DNA of 12,325 nt from Bacteroidales bacterium (GTDB lineage Bacteria; Bacteroidota; Bacteroidia; Bacteroidales; Muribaculaceae), in contig JAHZGZ010000302.1 of assembly GCA_019420545.1 (NCBI GenBank), forward strand, positions 1 through 12,325, in the 5' to 3' direction. Position 1 is the first letter of the stretch; each line of letters begins with the position of its first letter. Below, one piece after another: positions 1 through 6,886 of the stretch. The notes beneath the pieces are model-generated. The model had not been told where the DNA came from, ran no database searches, and worked only from the letters and a program-made list of their open reading frames with translations. The position numbers and the translations under genes are program-made.

Positions 1-1
1 C

Positions 2-304
2 GTGATATTCTCAATCGCCACCGGCCTGCTGGGCGGATGGATCATCGCGGCATTCACCGACATGATATCCATATCGCGCTACGTATATGGCATACAGACC
101 ATGTTTATCGAATGGTATGTGTGGTACACCATCATCAAGGCTATCGTATTCTCGGTCATAATCACTTCGGTGGCATCGTTCTGCGGCTACTACGTTAAGG
201 GAGGCGCGCTCGAAGTGGGCAAGGCATCGACCAACGCCGTGGTATCAAGCTCGATCCTCATTCTGCTTTTCGACGTCATACTCACCAAACTGCTGATGCA
301 ATGA
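2..304 (+). CDS. mlaE: MlaE-family ABC transporter permease, C-terminal part
   Basis: This is the 3' end of a gene that begins before the window; the first complete codon is at position 2 and about 100 residues are visible. The family (MlaE/YrbE) is the inner-membrane permease of the Mla system, which moves phospholipids between inner and outer membranes in Gram-negative bacteria. The visible part has three hydrophobic segments (about residues 1-18, 41-66 and 79-99). Between the last two lies the conserved loop GYYVKGGALEVGKAST, followed by NAVVSSSILILLFDVILT, close to the usual MlaE C-terminus. Its TGA stop overlaps the ATG of the ATPase gene (ATGA), which indicates translational coupling. 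The GTG at position 2 is an internal codon and not the start, because family members are about 240-260 residues long. Confidence 0.88.
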   Translation: MIFSIATGLLGGWIIAAFTDMISISRYVYGIQTMFIEWYVWYTIIKAIVFSVIITSVASFCGYYVKGGALEVGKASTNAVVSSSILILLFDVILTKLLMQ

Positions 305-1071
305 TAGAGGTAAAGGACATAGAGAAATCGTTTGACGGAGTAAAGGTGCTCAAGGGTGTCAGCGCCACGTTTGACACCGGCAAGATCAACCTCATCATCG
401 GCCAGAGCGGCTCGGGAAAGACCGTGCTGATGAAATCGCTCGTGGGACTTGTACGTCCCGAGCATGGAGAGATACTTTATGACGGACGCAACCTCCTGGC
501 GATGGACCGCGAGCAGGTGCGCCATCTGCGCACCGAGATCGGCATGCTCTTCCAGGGATCGGCGCTTTTCGACTCGGAAACCGTGCTCGGCAACGTGGAG
601 TTCCCGATCATGATGTACACTAAGATGACACCTGCCGAACGCCGCGAGCGCGCGCAGTTCTGCCTCGAACGCGTAGGGCTGAAAGGTGCCGACGACAAAT
701 ATCCGAGCGAGATATCGGGCGGTATGCAGAAACGTGTGGCCATTGCCCGCGCCATCGCCCTCAATCCGAAATACCTTTTCTGCGACGAGCCCAACTCGGG
801 CCTCGACCCCAAGACGTCGATACTGATCGACGAGCTGCTCTACGACATCACCCATGAGTACGGGATGACCACGGTGATCAATACCCACGACATGAACTCA
901 GTGCTCGGTATCGGGGAGAACATCGTGTTTATCAACAAAGGATACCGTGAATGGGTAGGCAACAAGGAGCTGATCTATTCCTCCACCAACGAGGCACTGA
1001 CCGACTTTGTGTTCGCCAACGATCTCTTCCAAAAAGTGCGCGCTTACGTACTTGAGCACGCCCACCGCTGA
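301..1071 (+). CDS. mlaF: MlaF-type ABC transporter ATP-binding protein
   Basis: This 256-residue ABC ATPase should power the MlaE permease encoded just upstream; the two genes overlap by 4 bp. All nucleotide-binding motifs are present: Walker A GQSGSGKT (34-41), Q-loop Q85, signature SGGMQKR (139-145), Walker B YLFCDEP (158-164), D-loop SGLDP (166-170) and switch histidine H196. The SGGMQKR signature in place of LSGGQ, and the FQGSALFDSETV stretch after the Q-loop, are typical of MlaF. Together with the permease it should work at the inner membrane in maintaining outer-membrane lipid asymmetry. No MlaD (MCE domain) gene follows; the next gene is convergent and starts its 3' end 16 bp away, so the operon ends here. 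The substrate-binding partner is presumably encoded upstream or elsewhere. Confidence 0.92.
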   Translation: MIEVKDIEKSFDGVKVLKGVSATFDTGKINLIIGQSGSGKTVLMKSLVGLVRPEHGEILYDGRNLLAMDREQVRHLRTEIGMLFQGSALFDSETVLGNVEFPIMMYTKMTPAERRERAQFCLERVGLKGADDKYPSEISGGMQKRVAIARAIALNPKYLFCDEPNSGLDPKTSILIDELLYDITHEYGMTTVINTHDMNSVLGIGENIVFINKGYREWVGNKELIYSSTNEALTDFVFANDLFQKVRAYVLEHAHR

Positions 1072-1087
1072 TCAGCCCCCGTTATCA

Positions 1088-2215
1088 CTACAGATTCACA
1101 TGAATGCCCGCGGTCGATGAGGTCACGGGCGGTTTCTGTGCCGGTGTGTTTCCCGATGCTGGTGCAGACGTGGCCGATGACGCCGCCGAAGCAGCGTCGG
1201 CGGCCGACATCTCGGCACCGAATATGCGCGGTATCAGCCGGTTTATAGCCAGAAGCGTGACGAGATAGCAGGAGAGCAGCAACGCGAGATCATAATGTAG
1301 CGGGAAAACGTTGCGGAAATGTCCGCCCGCAAGATATACGATGAATTCCAGCCAGAAAAGTGTCTGCACACACAGGCAGAGCGTACACCAAGCGTGGGCC
1401 TTGAATTTCTGATACCCGACACTCCATAGCGTGTAAGGCAGACAGCATGCGCTCGCTACCGCCAGATAAGGCACACACGGGGGATAAAGCATCAATGCCA
1501 GGAAACTTACCGAAAAATATGTCATGCCGATCTGGCACCACGGAAATAGCCCCATAAATACCGAAACGTCCTGGCTGAGAACGGTCGAACATCCATGGCT
1601 CTCGATCACACCGCATACACTGTCGGCAGCACGGCTCTCGACATGAGCGTCTTTAAGTATAAGCAGATAACACACATAAATCCCGGCACCGTTCAGCAGC
1701 AGCATTACCCCGGTCGACCAGTCGGAAAAAATATGGTTGATCACGGCAAACGACACTATCAGAAATGCCACGGCGGCAATCAGCACCCACTCCTCCACAC
1801 ACCGCGAAGTCTCCTTGAAACGGTGTGCCTTATAATTTGTCTCCCCGCTTGCCGATGTCGGGGCGGCGGTAAGCGCCCTTCCGTTCCATTTGGCAAGGAA
1901 CTCCCCTACAGGTATCTCACCACGCCGGTGGCGCGACTCTACGACCGTAACGCTGTCAGGCGATATTTCGGTAACGAGGCGGCATCCGTCGGCAGTCTCG
2001 GCCACGAAAGGCACACACAACCGGCGCAAGGATGCAGCCTCGGGATTCATCTCGGTAATTTCAGGGGAGGCCTTGTACTCGCGCAGCAGATCGTACATGG
2101 CCGTCAGGGCCATGTGGCGCGGATAGGCACGGAAACGACGGGTGCTGTAGGCATCGGTATGAGGTACGCCGAGCACACGCAGATATTCAGTAAACAACGA
2201 TTCGGATGAAGCCAT
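1088..2215 (-). CDS. VKOR-family thiol oxidase with N-terminal C39-like domain, no thioredoxin domain
   Basis: This is a 375-residue membrane protein. Residues about 1-125 resemble the catalytically degenerate peptidase C39-like domain (HTDAYSTRRFRAYP followed by a YDLLREYK helix) found at the N-terminus of Bacteroidetes VKOR proteins. Five or six hydrophobic segments follow from about 140 to 330. The VKOR cysteines are visible: a loop pair C201 and C209 (CGVIESHGC) and the redox pair CTLC (277-280). Bacterial VKOR proteins reoxidise DsbA-like proteins using quinone and so drive periplasmic disulfide formation. Many Bacteroidetes homologues end in a thioredoxin-like domain; this one instead ends in an Ala/Ser/Pro/Thr-rich tail of about 40 residues. 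I chose the ATG at 2213-2215 over one 14 codons upstream (2257), because family similarity begins at MASSESLFTEYLRVLG. The gene is divergent from the porin gene. The family call is firm; the exact partner is unknown. Confidence 0.85.
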   Translation of the reverse strand: MASSESLFTEYLRVLGVPHTDAYSTRRFRAYPRHMALTAMYDLLREYKASPEITEMNPEAASLRRLCVPFVAETADGCRLVTEISPDSVTVVESRHRRGEIPVGEFLAKWNGRALTAAPTSASGETNYKAHRFKETSRCVEEWVLIAAVAFLIVSFAVINHIFSDWSTGVMLLLNGAGIYVCYLLILKDAHVESRAADSVCGVIESHGCSTVLSQDVSVFMGLFPWCQIGMTYFSVSFLALMLYPPCVPYLAVASACCLPYTLWSVGYQKFKAHAWCTLCLCVQTLFWLEFIVYLAGGHFRNVFPLHYDLALLLSCYLVTLLAINRLIPRIFGAEMSAADAASAASSATSAPASGNTPAQKPPVTSSTAGIHVNL

Positions 2216-2286
2216 ACAATTATCATGATTATACCCAATAATAACATCCACGACCAATATATGGTTGGCATTTTTGGCTGTACGGT

Positions 2287-2317
2287 TTTGACATGCGGGG
2301 GAATTGGAGTAACTTTG
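2287..2317 (+). promoter_or_regulatory. Bacteroidetes-type promoter of the porin gene
   Basis: A -33 box TTTG (2287-2290) and a -7 box TAACTTTG (2310-2317) are separated by 19 bp. This matches the known Bacteroides primary-sigma consensus (TTTG, then TAnnTTTG about 19-21 bp later). Transcription should start near 2324, giving a leader of about 44 nt. The promoter covers the upstream in-frame ATG at 2293, so the porin must start later, at 2368. Confidence 0.75.
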
Positions 2318-2331
2318 CGGAAGAAAACCAG

Positions 2332-2364
2332 TTGTTAGTAGTCACACTATTGTTAGTAGTCACA
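2332..2364 (+). repeat. 15-bp direct repeat in the porin leader
   Basis: TTGTTAGTAGTCACA occurs at 2332-2346 and again at 2350-2364, an exact repeat with an 18-bp period. It lies between the predicted transcription start and the porin ATG at 2368, so it would be in the 5' untranslated leader. It could be a duplicated binding site for a regulator or small RNA, or a simple replication-slippage duplication; the sequence does not decide. Confidence 0.8.
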
Positions 2365-2367
2365 TTT

Positions 2368-3408
2368 ATGGATAAAGTAGTTGCAAAAATACTGTTGTTG
2401 CTGTCGGCAGGCATTATGTATTGTGCGGATGCCCGCGGAGCAGACACCGGGAACGGTACTACGGAGAAAGCATTCGATTATATGCCCAAAATCCACGGCA
2501 CCTTGCGCACGCGCTATGAAATGGCGACACAGGATGTAATGTCGCGCTTTCAAGTGCGCACCGCGCGAGTATCTGTAAGCGGTAACGTCGCACCGTTTAT
2601 CGACTATTATCTACAGACCGATCTCAACGACCGCGGGGCCTACTCGTTTCTTGACGCATGGGGCCGCGTGGCTGTCACAAATAATATAAAGGTATCGCTC
2701 GGCCAGATGCGTATCCCGTTCAGTGTCGACGCGAGCCGTTCGCCACATCAGTATTATTTTGCCAATCGCTCGACCGTCGGCAAGCTCGTAGGTCAGCAAC
2801 GCGGTGTGGGCGGAAAGATTGCCGTTGCCCTTCCCGGATCAGGCATCACAGCCGAAGCGGGAGTATTCAATACCCACTCGATTTCGCAGCACAAGGTATG
2901 GGAACGCACGATGGATGCCTCATGCAAGGCACGCTATACATTCGGCAACATGTTTGTCGAGGCCGGATTCGAGTCGGTGCGCCCCGACTCCGTACGCATC
3001 AACCAGATCGACGGTGCCATACACTGGGGAGCAGGCCGGTGGATGGTAGAAGGTGAGTACCTCTACAAGCATTATACCCGCGACCGTTTCACCCCCACAC
3101 ATGCATGGAACGTTATGGCCGATTACCGTATGCCAATACGCACCAACACGTTCAACTATCTGTCGTTACAGGCCCGCTACGACGGCATCACCGCCAACAG
3201 CCAGGGCACACGCGATGATGACGGCCTCCTCTATGCCACACAGCCGCGCCATCAGCGTGCCACGGTAGGTGCGACGCTGAGCTATGTGCATCCGAAAGTC
3301 AGTGCCGATCTCCGGCTCAACTACGAAAACTACTTCTATCCATCCGACGCCGAAGTTCCGGTCGACGACAAGAGCAAGGTAGTGGTTGAGCTTGTAATCC
3401 GCTTCTGA
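2368..3408 (+). CDS. Phosphate-selective-type porin (porin O/P family)
   Basis: This 346-residue outer-membrane beta-barrel protein begins with a signal peptide: MDKVVAK, then a hydrophobic stretch, with likely cleavage near ADARG-A. The mature part alternates polar and hydrophobic residues and shows the family pattern: an RxARVSVSG strand, a central FIDYYLQTDLND strand, then LGQMRIPFSVD and the FANRS turn. It ends in VELVIRF, with the C-terminal aromatic residue typical of BAM-inserted barrels. Family members form channels for anions or small solutes; the substrate cannot be told from sequence. I chose the ATG at 2368 because it starts the signal peptide and lies downstream of the promoter. 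The gap to purT is only 46 bp with no clear promoter or terminator, so read-through into purT is possible. Confidence 0.85.
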   Translation: MDKVVAKILLLLSAGIMYCADARGADTGNGTTEKAFDYMPKIHGTLRTRYEMATQDVMSRFQVRTARVSVSGNVAPFIDYYLQTDLNDRGAYSFLDAWGRVAVTNNIKVSLGQMRIPFSVDASRSPHQYYFANRSTVGKLVGQQRGVGGKIAVALPGSGITAEAGVFNTHSISQHKVWERTMDASCKARYTFGNMFVEAGFESVRPDSVRINQIDGAIHWGAGRWMVEGEYLYKHYTRDRFTPTHAWNVMADYRMPIRTNTFNYLSLQARYDGITANSQGTRDDDGLLYATQPRHQRATVGATLSYVHPKVSADLRLNYENYFYPSDAEVPVDDKSKVVVELVIRF

Positions 3409-3454
3409 TTGTAACGTCACTAATGAAATAATTGAAATACAATACCATACAAGT

Positions 3455-4645
3455 ATGTCGAAAATAGGATCAGTAATGACCCCGGTAGGGCGCAAGGCGC
3501 TGCTGCTGGGTAGTGGAGAGTTAGGCAAGGAAGTGGCCATCGCGCTTATGCCCTACGGCGTGGAAGTAGTGGCCTGCGACCGCTATGCCAATGCCCCGGC
3601 CATGCAGGTGGCCCACCGCAGCTACGTGTTCAATATGCTCGACGGCGCCGAACTGCGCCGCATCATCGAGCTTGAGCGTCCCGATCATATCATCCCCGAG
3701 GTAGAGGCGATAGCCACGCCTACCCTTCTCGAACTGGAGAAAGAGGGATACCACGTCACCCCGACGGCACGCGCCGCATGGCTCACCATGAACCGCGAAG
3801 GCATCCGCCGTCTTGCCGCCGAGGAGCTGGGCATCACCACCTCCCCCTACCGATTCGCATCTACGCGCGAGGAATTTGAGAAGGCCGTAGAGGAGATCGG
3901 CATACCCTGCGTGGTAAAACCGATCATGAGCTCGTCGGGCCACGGTCAGAGCACCATCAAGAATGCCGAAGATATCGACCGCGCATGGCACATAAGCCAG
4001 GAAGGCGGACGTGCCGGAGCCGGACGTGTCATCGTAGAGGGATTTGTCAACTTCGATTATGAAATCACCCTCCTTACTGTAAGGAGCTGCACCGGCACCG
4101 TATACTGCGAGCCGGTAGGTCACATCCAGATTGACGGCGATTACCGCTATTCGTGGCAGCCGCAGCCCATGAGCGCAACAGCGCTTGCCTCGGCCCAGGA
4201 GATTGCAAAAAAGGTAACCGATGCACTCGGCGGCTACGGCATATTCGGCGTTGAGCTTTTCGTAAAGGGCGATCAGGTAATCTTCTCCGAGGTATCTCCC
4301 CGTCCACACGACACCGGCATGGTGACCATGATTTCGCAGGATCTCAGCGAGTTCGGTCTCCACGCGCGTGCACTGCTCGGACTGCCGGTTCCGGCTATCC
4401 GCTTCTACGGCCCCTCGGCATCGCGCGCCATCGTGGTCGAAGGCGACAGCGACAAGGTTGAGTTCGACAATCTCGAGGAGGTTCTCGCCGAGCCGGGTGT
4501 ACAGCTCCGCATCTTCGGCAAACCCGAAGTAAAAGGTCACCGCCGCATGGGTGTTATCCTCGCAACCGACGAAACCGTCGACGCAGCCCGCGCCAAGGCC
4601 GAACGCGCCTACGATGCTCTCCGCGTCAACGTCCTCCCCCGCTGA
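3455..4645 (+). CDS. purT: Formate-dependent phosphoribosylglycinamide formyltransferase (GAR transformylase 2)
   Basis: PurT makes formyl-GAR from GAR, formate and ATP in step 3 of purine synthesis, needing no folate. The 396-residue protein is close in length to E. coli PurT (392) and matches it along its whole length. Motifs: N-terminal nucleotide-fold LGSGELGKE (18-26), DRYANAPAMQVAHRS, the ATP-grasp stretch VVKPIMSSSGHGQS (153-166), GRAGAGRVIVEG, and the metal/ATP-binding EVSPRPHDTGMVT (279-291). The ATG at 3455 and the one at codon 8 are both possible starts; the longer gives a length nearer the family and is kept. No close promoter match was found in the 46-bp gap after the porin gene. 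The gene ends at a strong hairpin. Confidence 0.96.
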   Translation: MSKIGSVMTPVGRKALLLGSGELGKEVAIALMPYGVEVVACDRYANAPAMQVAHRSYVFNMLDGAELRRIIELERPDHIIPEVEAIATPTLLELEKEGYHVTPTARAAWLTMNREGIRRLAAEELGITTSPYRFASTREEFEKAVEEIGIPCVVKPIMSSSGHGQSTIKNAEDIDRAWHISQEGGRAGAGRVIVEGFVNFDYEITLLTVRSCTGTVYCEPVGHIQIDGDYRYSWQPQPMSATALASAQEIAKKVTDALGGYGIFGVELFVKGDQVIFSEVSPRPHDTGMVTMISQDLSEFGLHARALLGLPVPAIRFYGPSASRAIVVEGDSDKVEFDNLEEVLAEPGVQLRIFGKPEVKGHRRMGVILATDETVDAARAKAERAYDALRVNVLPR

Positions 4646-4667
4646 TTATCTTACATTCTACATAAAC

Positions 4668-4701
4668 AAAGCGCCTGCATTGTGTGTGATGCAGACGCTT
4701 T
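4668..4701. terminator. Bidirectional hairpin terminator between purT and ffh
   Basis: AAAGCGCCTGCAT (4668-4680) pairs with ATGCAGACGCTTT (4689-4701): a 13-bp stem with one mismatch around an 8-nt loop, TGTGTGTG. It lies 22 bp after the purT stop. The A-tract on one side and T-tract on the other make it usable from both directions, as expected between convergent genes. Confidence 0.75.
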
Positions 4702-4702
4702 A

Positions 4703-4736
4703 TATAGAGCTTGTTTAATAATAAACAAGCTCTATA
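4703..4736. repeat. Perfect 15-bp palindrome sharing its core with the ends of the 6156-6505 element
   Basis: TATAGAGCTTGTTTA (4703-4717) is exactly complementary to 4722-4736 around an ATAA loop. It could act as a second terminator for purT or ffh. The 20 nt at 4706-4725 are identical to the first 20 nt of the mobile-like element at 6156-6505. The right half (TAAACAAGCTCT) is identical to that element's other end. It therefore looks like the element's two ends joined together, either a deletion remnant or a shared terminator motif. Confidence 0.75.
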
Positions 4737-4776
4737 ATTTTACACTTATCTTTTTATCTGTATTTCAAGTGATGGA

Positions 4777-6132
4777 TCAGCGCATGCCGCCGCGCATGTT
4801 CTTCATGGCGCGCATGGCGTTCATCATCTTCATGGGGTTCGACTTGATGGCGTTGGCCTGGCGCATGAGCTTACGTGTCTCCTCAAACTGCTTGAGCAGG
4901 CGGTTGACATCCTGAAGCGAATTGCCGGAGCCTTTGGCGATACGCTGGCGGCGGCTGGCATTGATAATGTCGGGGTTGGCGCGCTCTGCGGCTGTCATCG
5001 ACTTGATGATCGACTCGATGCCCCTGAAGGCGTTGTCGTCGATATCGACATCCTTTATAGCCTTCCCCACGCCGGGGATCATCGAGGCGAGATCCTTGAG
5101 ATTGCCCATCTTCTTGATCTGCTCGATCTGGGCGAGGAAGTCGTTGAAGTTAAACTGGTTCTTGGCAATCTTGCGCTGGAGTTCGCGGGCCTGCTTCTCG
5201 TCAAACTGCTGCTGGGCTTTCTCCACGAGAGATACGATATCGCCCATGCCGAGAATACGGTCGGCCATACGCGCGGGATGGAAGTAGTCGAGGGCGTCGA
5301 GCTTCTCGCCTGTACCTACAAACTTGATGGGCTTGTCGACAACAGTACGGATCGACAGCGCGGCACCGCCTCGGGTATCACCGTCGAGCTTGGTGAGGAC
5401 AACGCCGTCGAAGTCGAGGCGCTCGTTGAACTCGCGGGCGGTGTTCACCGCATCCTGACCTGTCATCGAGTCGACCACGAAAAGTGTCTCCTGCGGTTTC
5501 ACAGCCTTCTTGATGGCGGCGATCTCCTGCATCATCTGCTCGTCGACAGCCAGACGGCCTGCGGTATCGACAATCACAAGGTCGTAGTGGTTGGTCTTGG
5601 CGTAGCGTATGGCGTTTTCAGCGATCTCTACAGGATTCTTGTTGCCCTCTTCGGTGTAGACGGGGACGTCGATCTGCTGTCCGAGAACCTTCAGCTGCTC
5701 GATAGCGGCGGGACGGTATACGTCGCCGGCTACAAGGAGCGGACGGCGTGACTTCTCGCTCTTCAGTTTCTTGGCCAGCTTACCGCTCATGGTGGTCTTA
5801 CCGGAGCCTTGCAGACCCGACATGAGTATCACGGTAGGATTTCCCGAAAGATTGACCTGTGCGGTATCGCCGCCCATAAGGGCCGCGAGCTCGTCGTGGA
5901 CAATCTTTACCATCAACTGACCCGGCTGGATGGCGTTGAGCACATTCTGGCCCAAAGCCTTTGCCTTTACAGTATCGGTAAACTGCTTGGCCACCTTATA
6001 GTTGACGTCGGCGTCGAGGAGCGCGCGGCGCACGTCCTTGAGCGTTTCGGCTACGTTGATCTCGGTAATCTTACCTTGGCCTTTGAGAAGCTTGAAACTG
6101 CGTTCAAGCCGTTCGCTTAGATTTTCAAACAT
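4777..6132 (-). CDS. ffh: Signal recognition particle GTPase Ffh (SRP54)
   Basis: Ffh binds signal sequences of nascent proteins together with the SRP RNA and hands ribosomes to FtsY at the membrane. The 451-residue protein has the usual order: N domain (about 1-95), G domain with P-loop GLQGSGKTT (106-114), DTAGR (189-193) and TKLDGD (247-252), then an M domain from about 320. The M domain has the SRP-RNA-binding signature SRRQRIAKGSG (393-403) and a methionine-rich end (PMKMMNAMRAMKNMRGGM). The start MFENLSERLERSFK is the family N-terminus. Only 23 bp separate the start codon from the 6156-6505 element, too little for a full promoter. Transcription must therefore begin inside that element or read through from panCD, which is on the same strand. 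Confidence 0.98.
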   Translation of the reverse strand: MFENLSERLERSFKLLKGQGKITEINVAETLKDVRRALLDADVNYKVAKQFTDTVKAKALGQNVLNAIQPGQLMVKIVHDELAALMGGDTAQVNLSGNPTVILMSGLQGSGKTTMSGKLAKKLKSEKSRRPLLVAGDVYRPAAIEQLKVLGQQIDVPVYTEEGNKNPVEIAENAIRYAKTNHYDLVIVDTAGRLAVDEQMMQEIAAIKKAVKPQETLFVVDSMTGQDAVNTAREFNERLDFDGVVLTKLDGDTRGGAALSIRTVVDKPIKFVGTGEKLDALDYFHPARMADRILGMGDIVSLVEKAQQQFDEKQARELQRKIAKNQFNFNDFLAQIEQIKKMGNLKDLASMIPGVGKAIKDVDIDDNAFRGIESIIKSMTAAERANPDIINASRRQRIAKGSGNSLQDVNRLLKQFEETRKLMRQANAIKSNPMKMMNAMRAMKNMRGGMR

Positions 6133-6155
6133 ATGGTCGCGTAAGTGTTATACTA

Positions 6156-6284
6156 AGAGCTTGTTTAATAATAAATGTTACCGGCAGGGCGGTCAGTCGT
6201 CGAGCAGATTTTCGTTTGTGATGAGGGAGTTATGGGGTTCCATAACGACCGAAGAGCAGACGGAAAGATGCCGGCGAATGACCG
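6156..6284 (+). repeat. Left structured arm of the 350-bp element
   Basis: After the 34-bp terminal repeat come an outer stem CGGTCA/TGACCG (6190-6195 with 6279-6284) and, inside it, a 7-bp perfect hairpin GTTATGG-GGTT-CCATAAC (6229-6246). Unpaired stretches ATTTTCG (6208-6214), GGGAG just before the hairpin and CGGAAAG (6261-6267) are shared with the right arm at the same offsets. It is read inward, on the plus strand, away from ffh. Function unknown. Confidence 0.6.
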
Positions 6285-6377
6285 ACGGGAGGTATTGTTT
6301 TTTATATTATTGATATATTTTTGTATTTGTTTAAAAAAACGGCAAGAGGCTGTGTGATTATAAAGTTACCTTTTGTC

Positions 6378-6505
6378 TCGTATAGCTTGGCCGCTTTCCG
6401 CCCTGTGCCTCAGTCGTGTACATCCAGTACACTCCTTCAGCCCATGTCGAAAATCGTCTCAACCTATACGACCCTGTCGGCAACATTTATTATTAAACAA
6501 GCTCT
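6378..6505 (-). repeat. Right structured arm of the 350-bp element
   Basis: Read on the minus strand from 6505, this arm repeats the left arm's layout with changed sequence. The outer stem is TCGTATAG/CTATACGA (plus-strand 6464-6471 with 6378-6385) and the inner hairpin is GTGTAC-TGGAT-GTACAC (6432-6416). ATTTTCG (6454-6448), AGGAG before the hairpin and CGGAAAG (6400-6394) are kept. It lies just after panD on the same strand, so panCD transcripts reading on would contain it in this sense. Confidence 0.6.
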
Positions 6506-6532
6506 TATATATGAGAAGAGAGTGAGGCCGTC

Positions 6533-6886
6533 TCATACCAGCCGGTTGGTGGCCGTGTCGGGGAATATCACGGCAGGCTTGAATGTACGTGCCTCGTCGT
6601 AGGGCATCGTGGCATAACTCATTATTATCACCACGTCGCCGGGGAGCACCTTGCGTGCGGCGGCTCCGTTTAGGCATATCATGCCCGACCCGCGCTCGCC
6701 GGCTATGGCGTAGGTGTCGAAGCGCTCGCCGTTGTTATTGTCGACGATGTAAACACGCTCGCCGGGAAGGATATTGGCGGCGTCCATCAGATCCTGGTCG
6801 ATAGTGATGCTGCCGATATAATCGATATTGCTCTCTGTTACAGTAACGCGGTGAATCTTCGACTTCACCATCTCTACCTGCATCAT
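6533..6886 (-). CDS. panD: Aspartate 1-decarboxylase (pyruvoyl enzyme)
   Basis: PanD converts L-aspartate to beta-alanine, the substrate of PanC, in the cytoplasm. The 117-residue proenzyme cleaves itself between Gly25 and Ser26 (YIGSITID); the serine becomes the pyruvoyl cofactor. Other active-site residues known from E. coli are in place: Lys10, Arg55, Thr58 and Tyr59 in RFDTYAIAGERG, and Asn73 in LNGAAA. The length is near the family's usual 115-130. The ATG at 6884-6886 overlaps the panC stop (ATGA), so the two are translationally coupled; a second ATG follows directly and could also serve. The stop lies 27 bp from the repeat element, with no separate terminator between. Confidence 0.97.
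   Translation of the reverse strand: MMQVEMVKSKIHRVTVTESNIDYIGSITIDQDLMDAANILPGERVYIVDNNNGERFDTYAIAGERGSGMICLNGAAARKVLPGDVVIIMSYATMPYDEARTFKPAVIFPDTATNRLV

Larger units (their letters stand above)
6156..6505. mobile_element. 350-bp MITE-like non-coding element with 34-bp terminal inverted repeats
   Basis: The ends at 6156-6189 and 6472-6505 are inverted copies with 32 of 34 positions identical (mismatches at positions 25 and 29). Each end is flanked by TA (6154-6155 and 6506-6507), which fits a TA-duplicating insertion such as IS630/Tc1-mariner type. TA is short and AT-rich flanks are common, so this point is weak. The interior has no convincing gene: open frames cross it but resemble no family I know. 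The centre is very AT-rich (about 6295-6340, with T and A runs). It sits between panD and ffh, filling nearly the whole 400-bp spacer. Its arms carry matching structured units, described separately. No transposase is present, so any movement would need one supplied elsewhere. Confidence 0.7.

Noticed and set aside
190..888. Long open frame on the minus strand opposite mlaE and mlaF
   Set aside because: It lies opposite a gene with complete ABC motifs and shows no recognisable family; it is a shadow of GC-rich codon use.
2293..2367. Longer porin start at 2293
   Set aside because: It lies between the -33 and -7 boxes; the signal peptide begins at 2368 and the extra codons come from the direct repeat.
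3521..4540. 339-codon minus-strand frame opposite purT
   Set aside because: purT matches its family along the whole length, and the opposite frame has no recognisable motif or promoter.
6126..6133. CAAACATA, a minus-strand TAnnTTTG match at the ffh start codon
   Set aside because: It overlaps the ATG itself and has no -33 box at the right distance; a chance match.
6321..6602. 93-codon plus-strand frame and other frames crossing the 350-bp element
   Set aside because: The frame runs over the terminal repeat and into antisense panD; conserved hairpins and indels between the arms fit non-coding DNA better.
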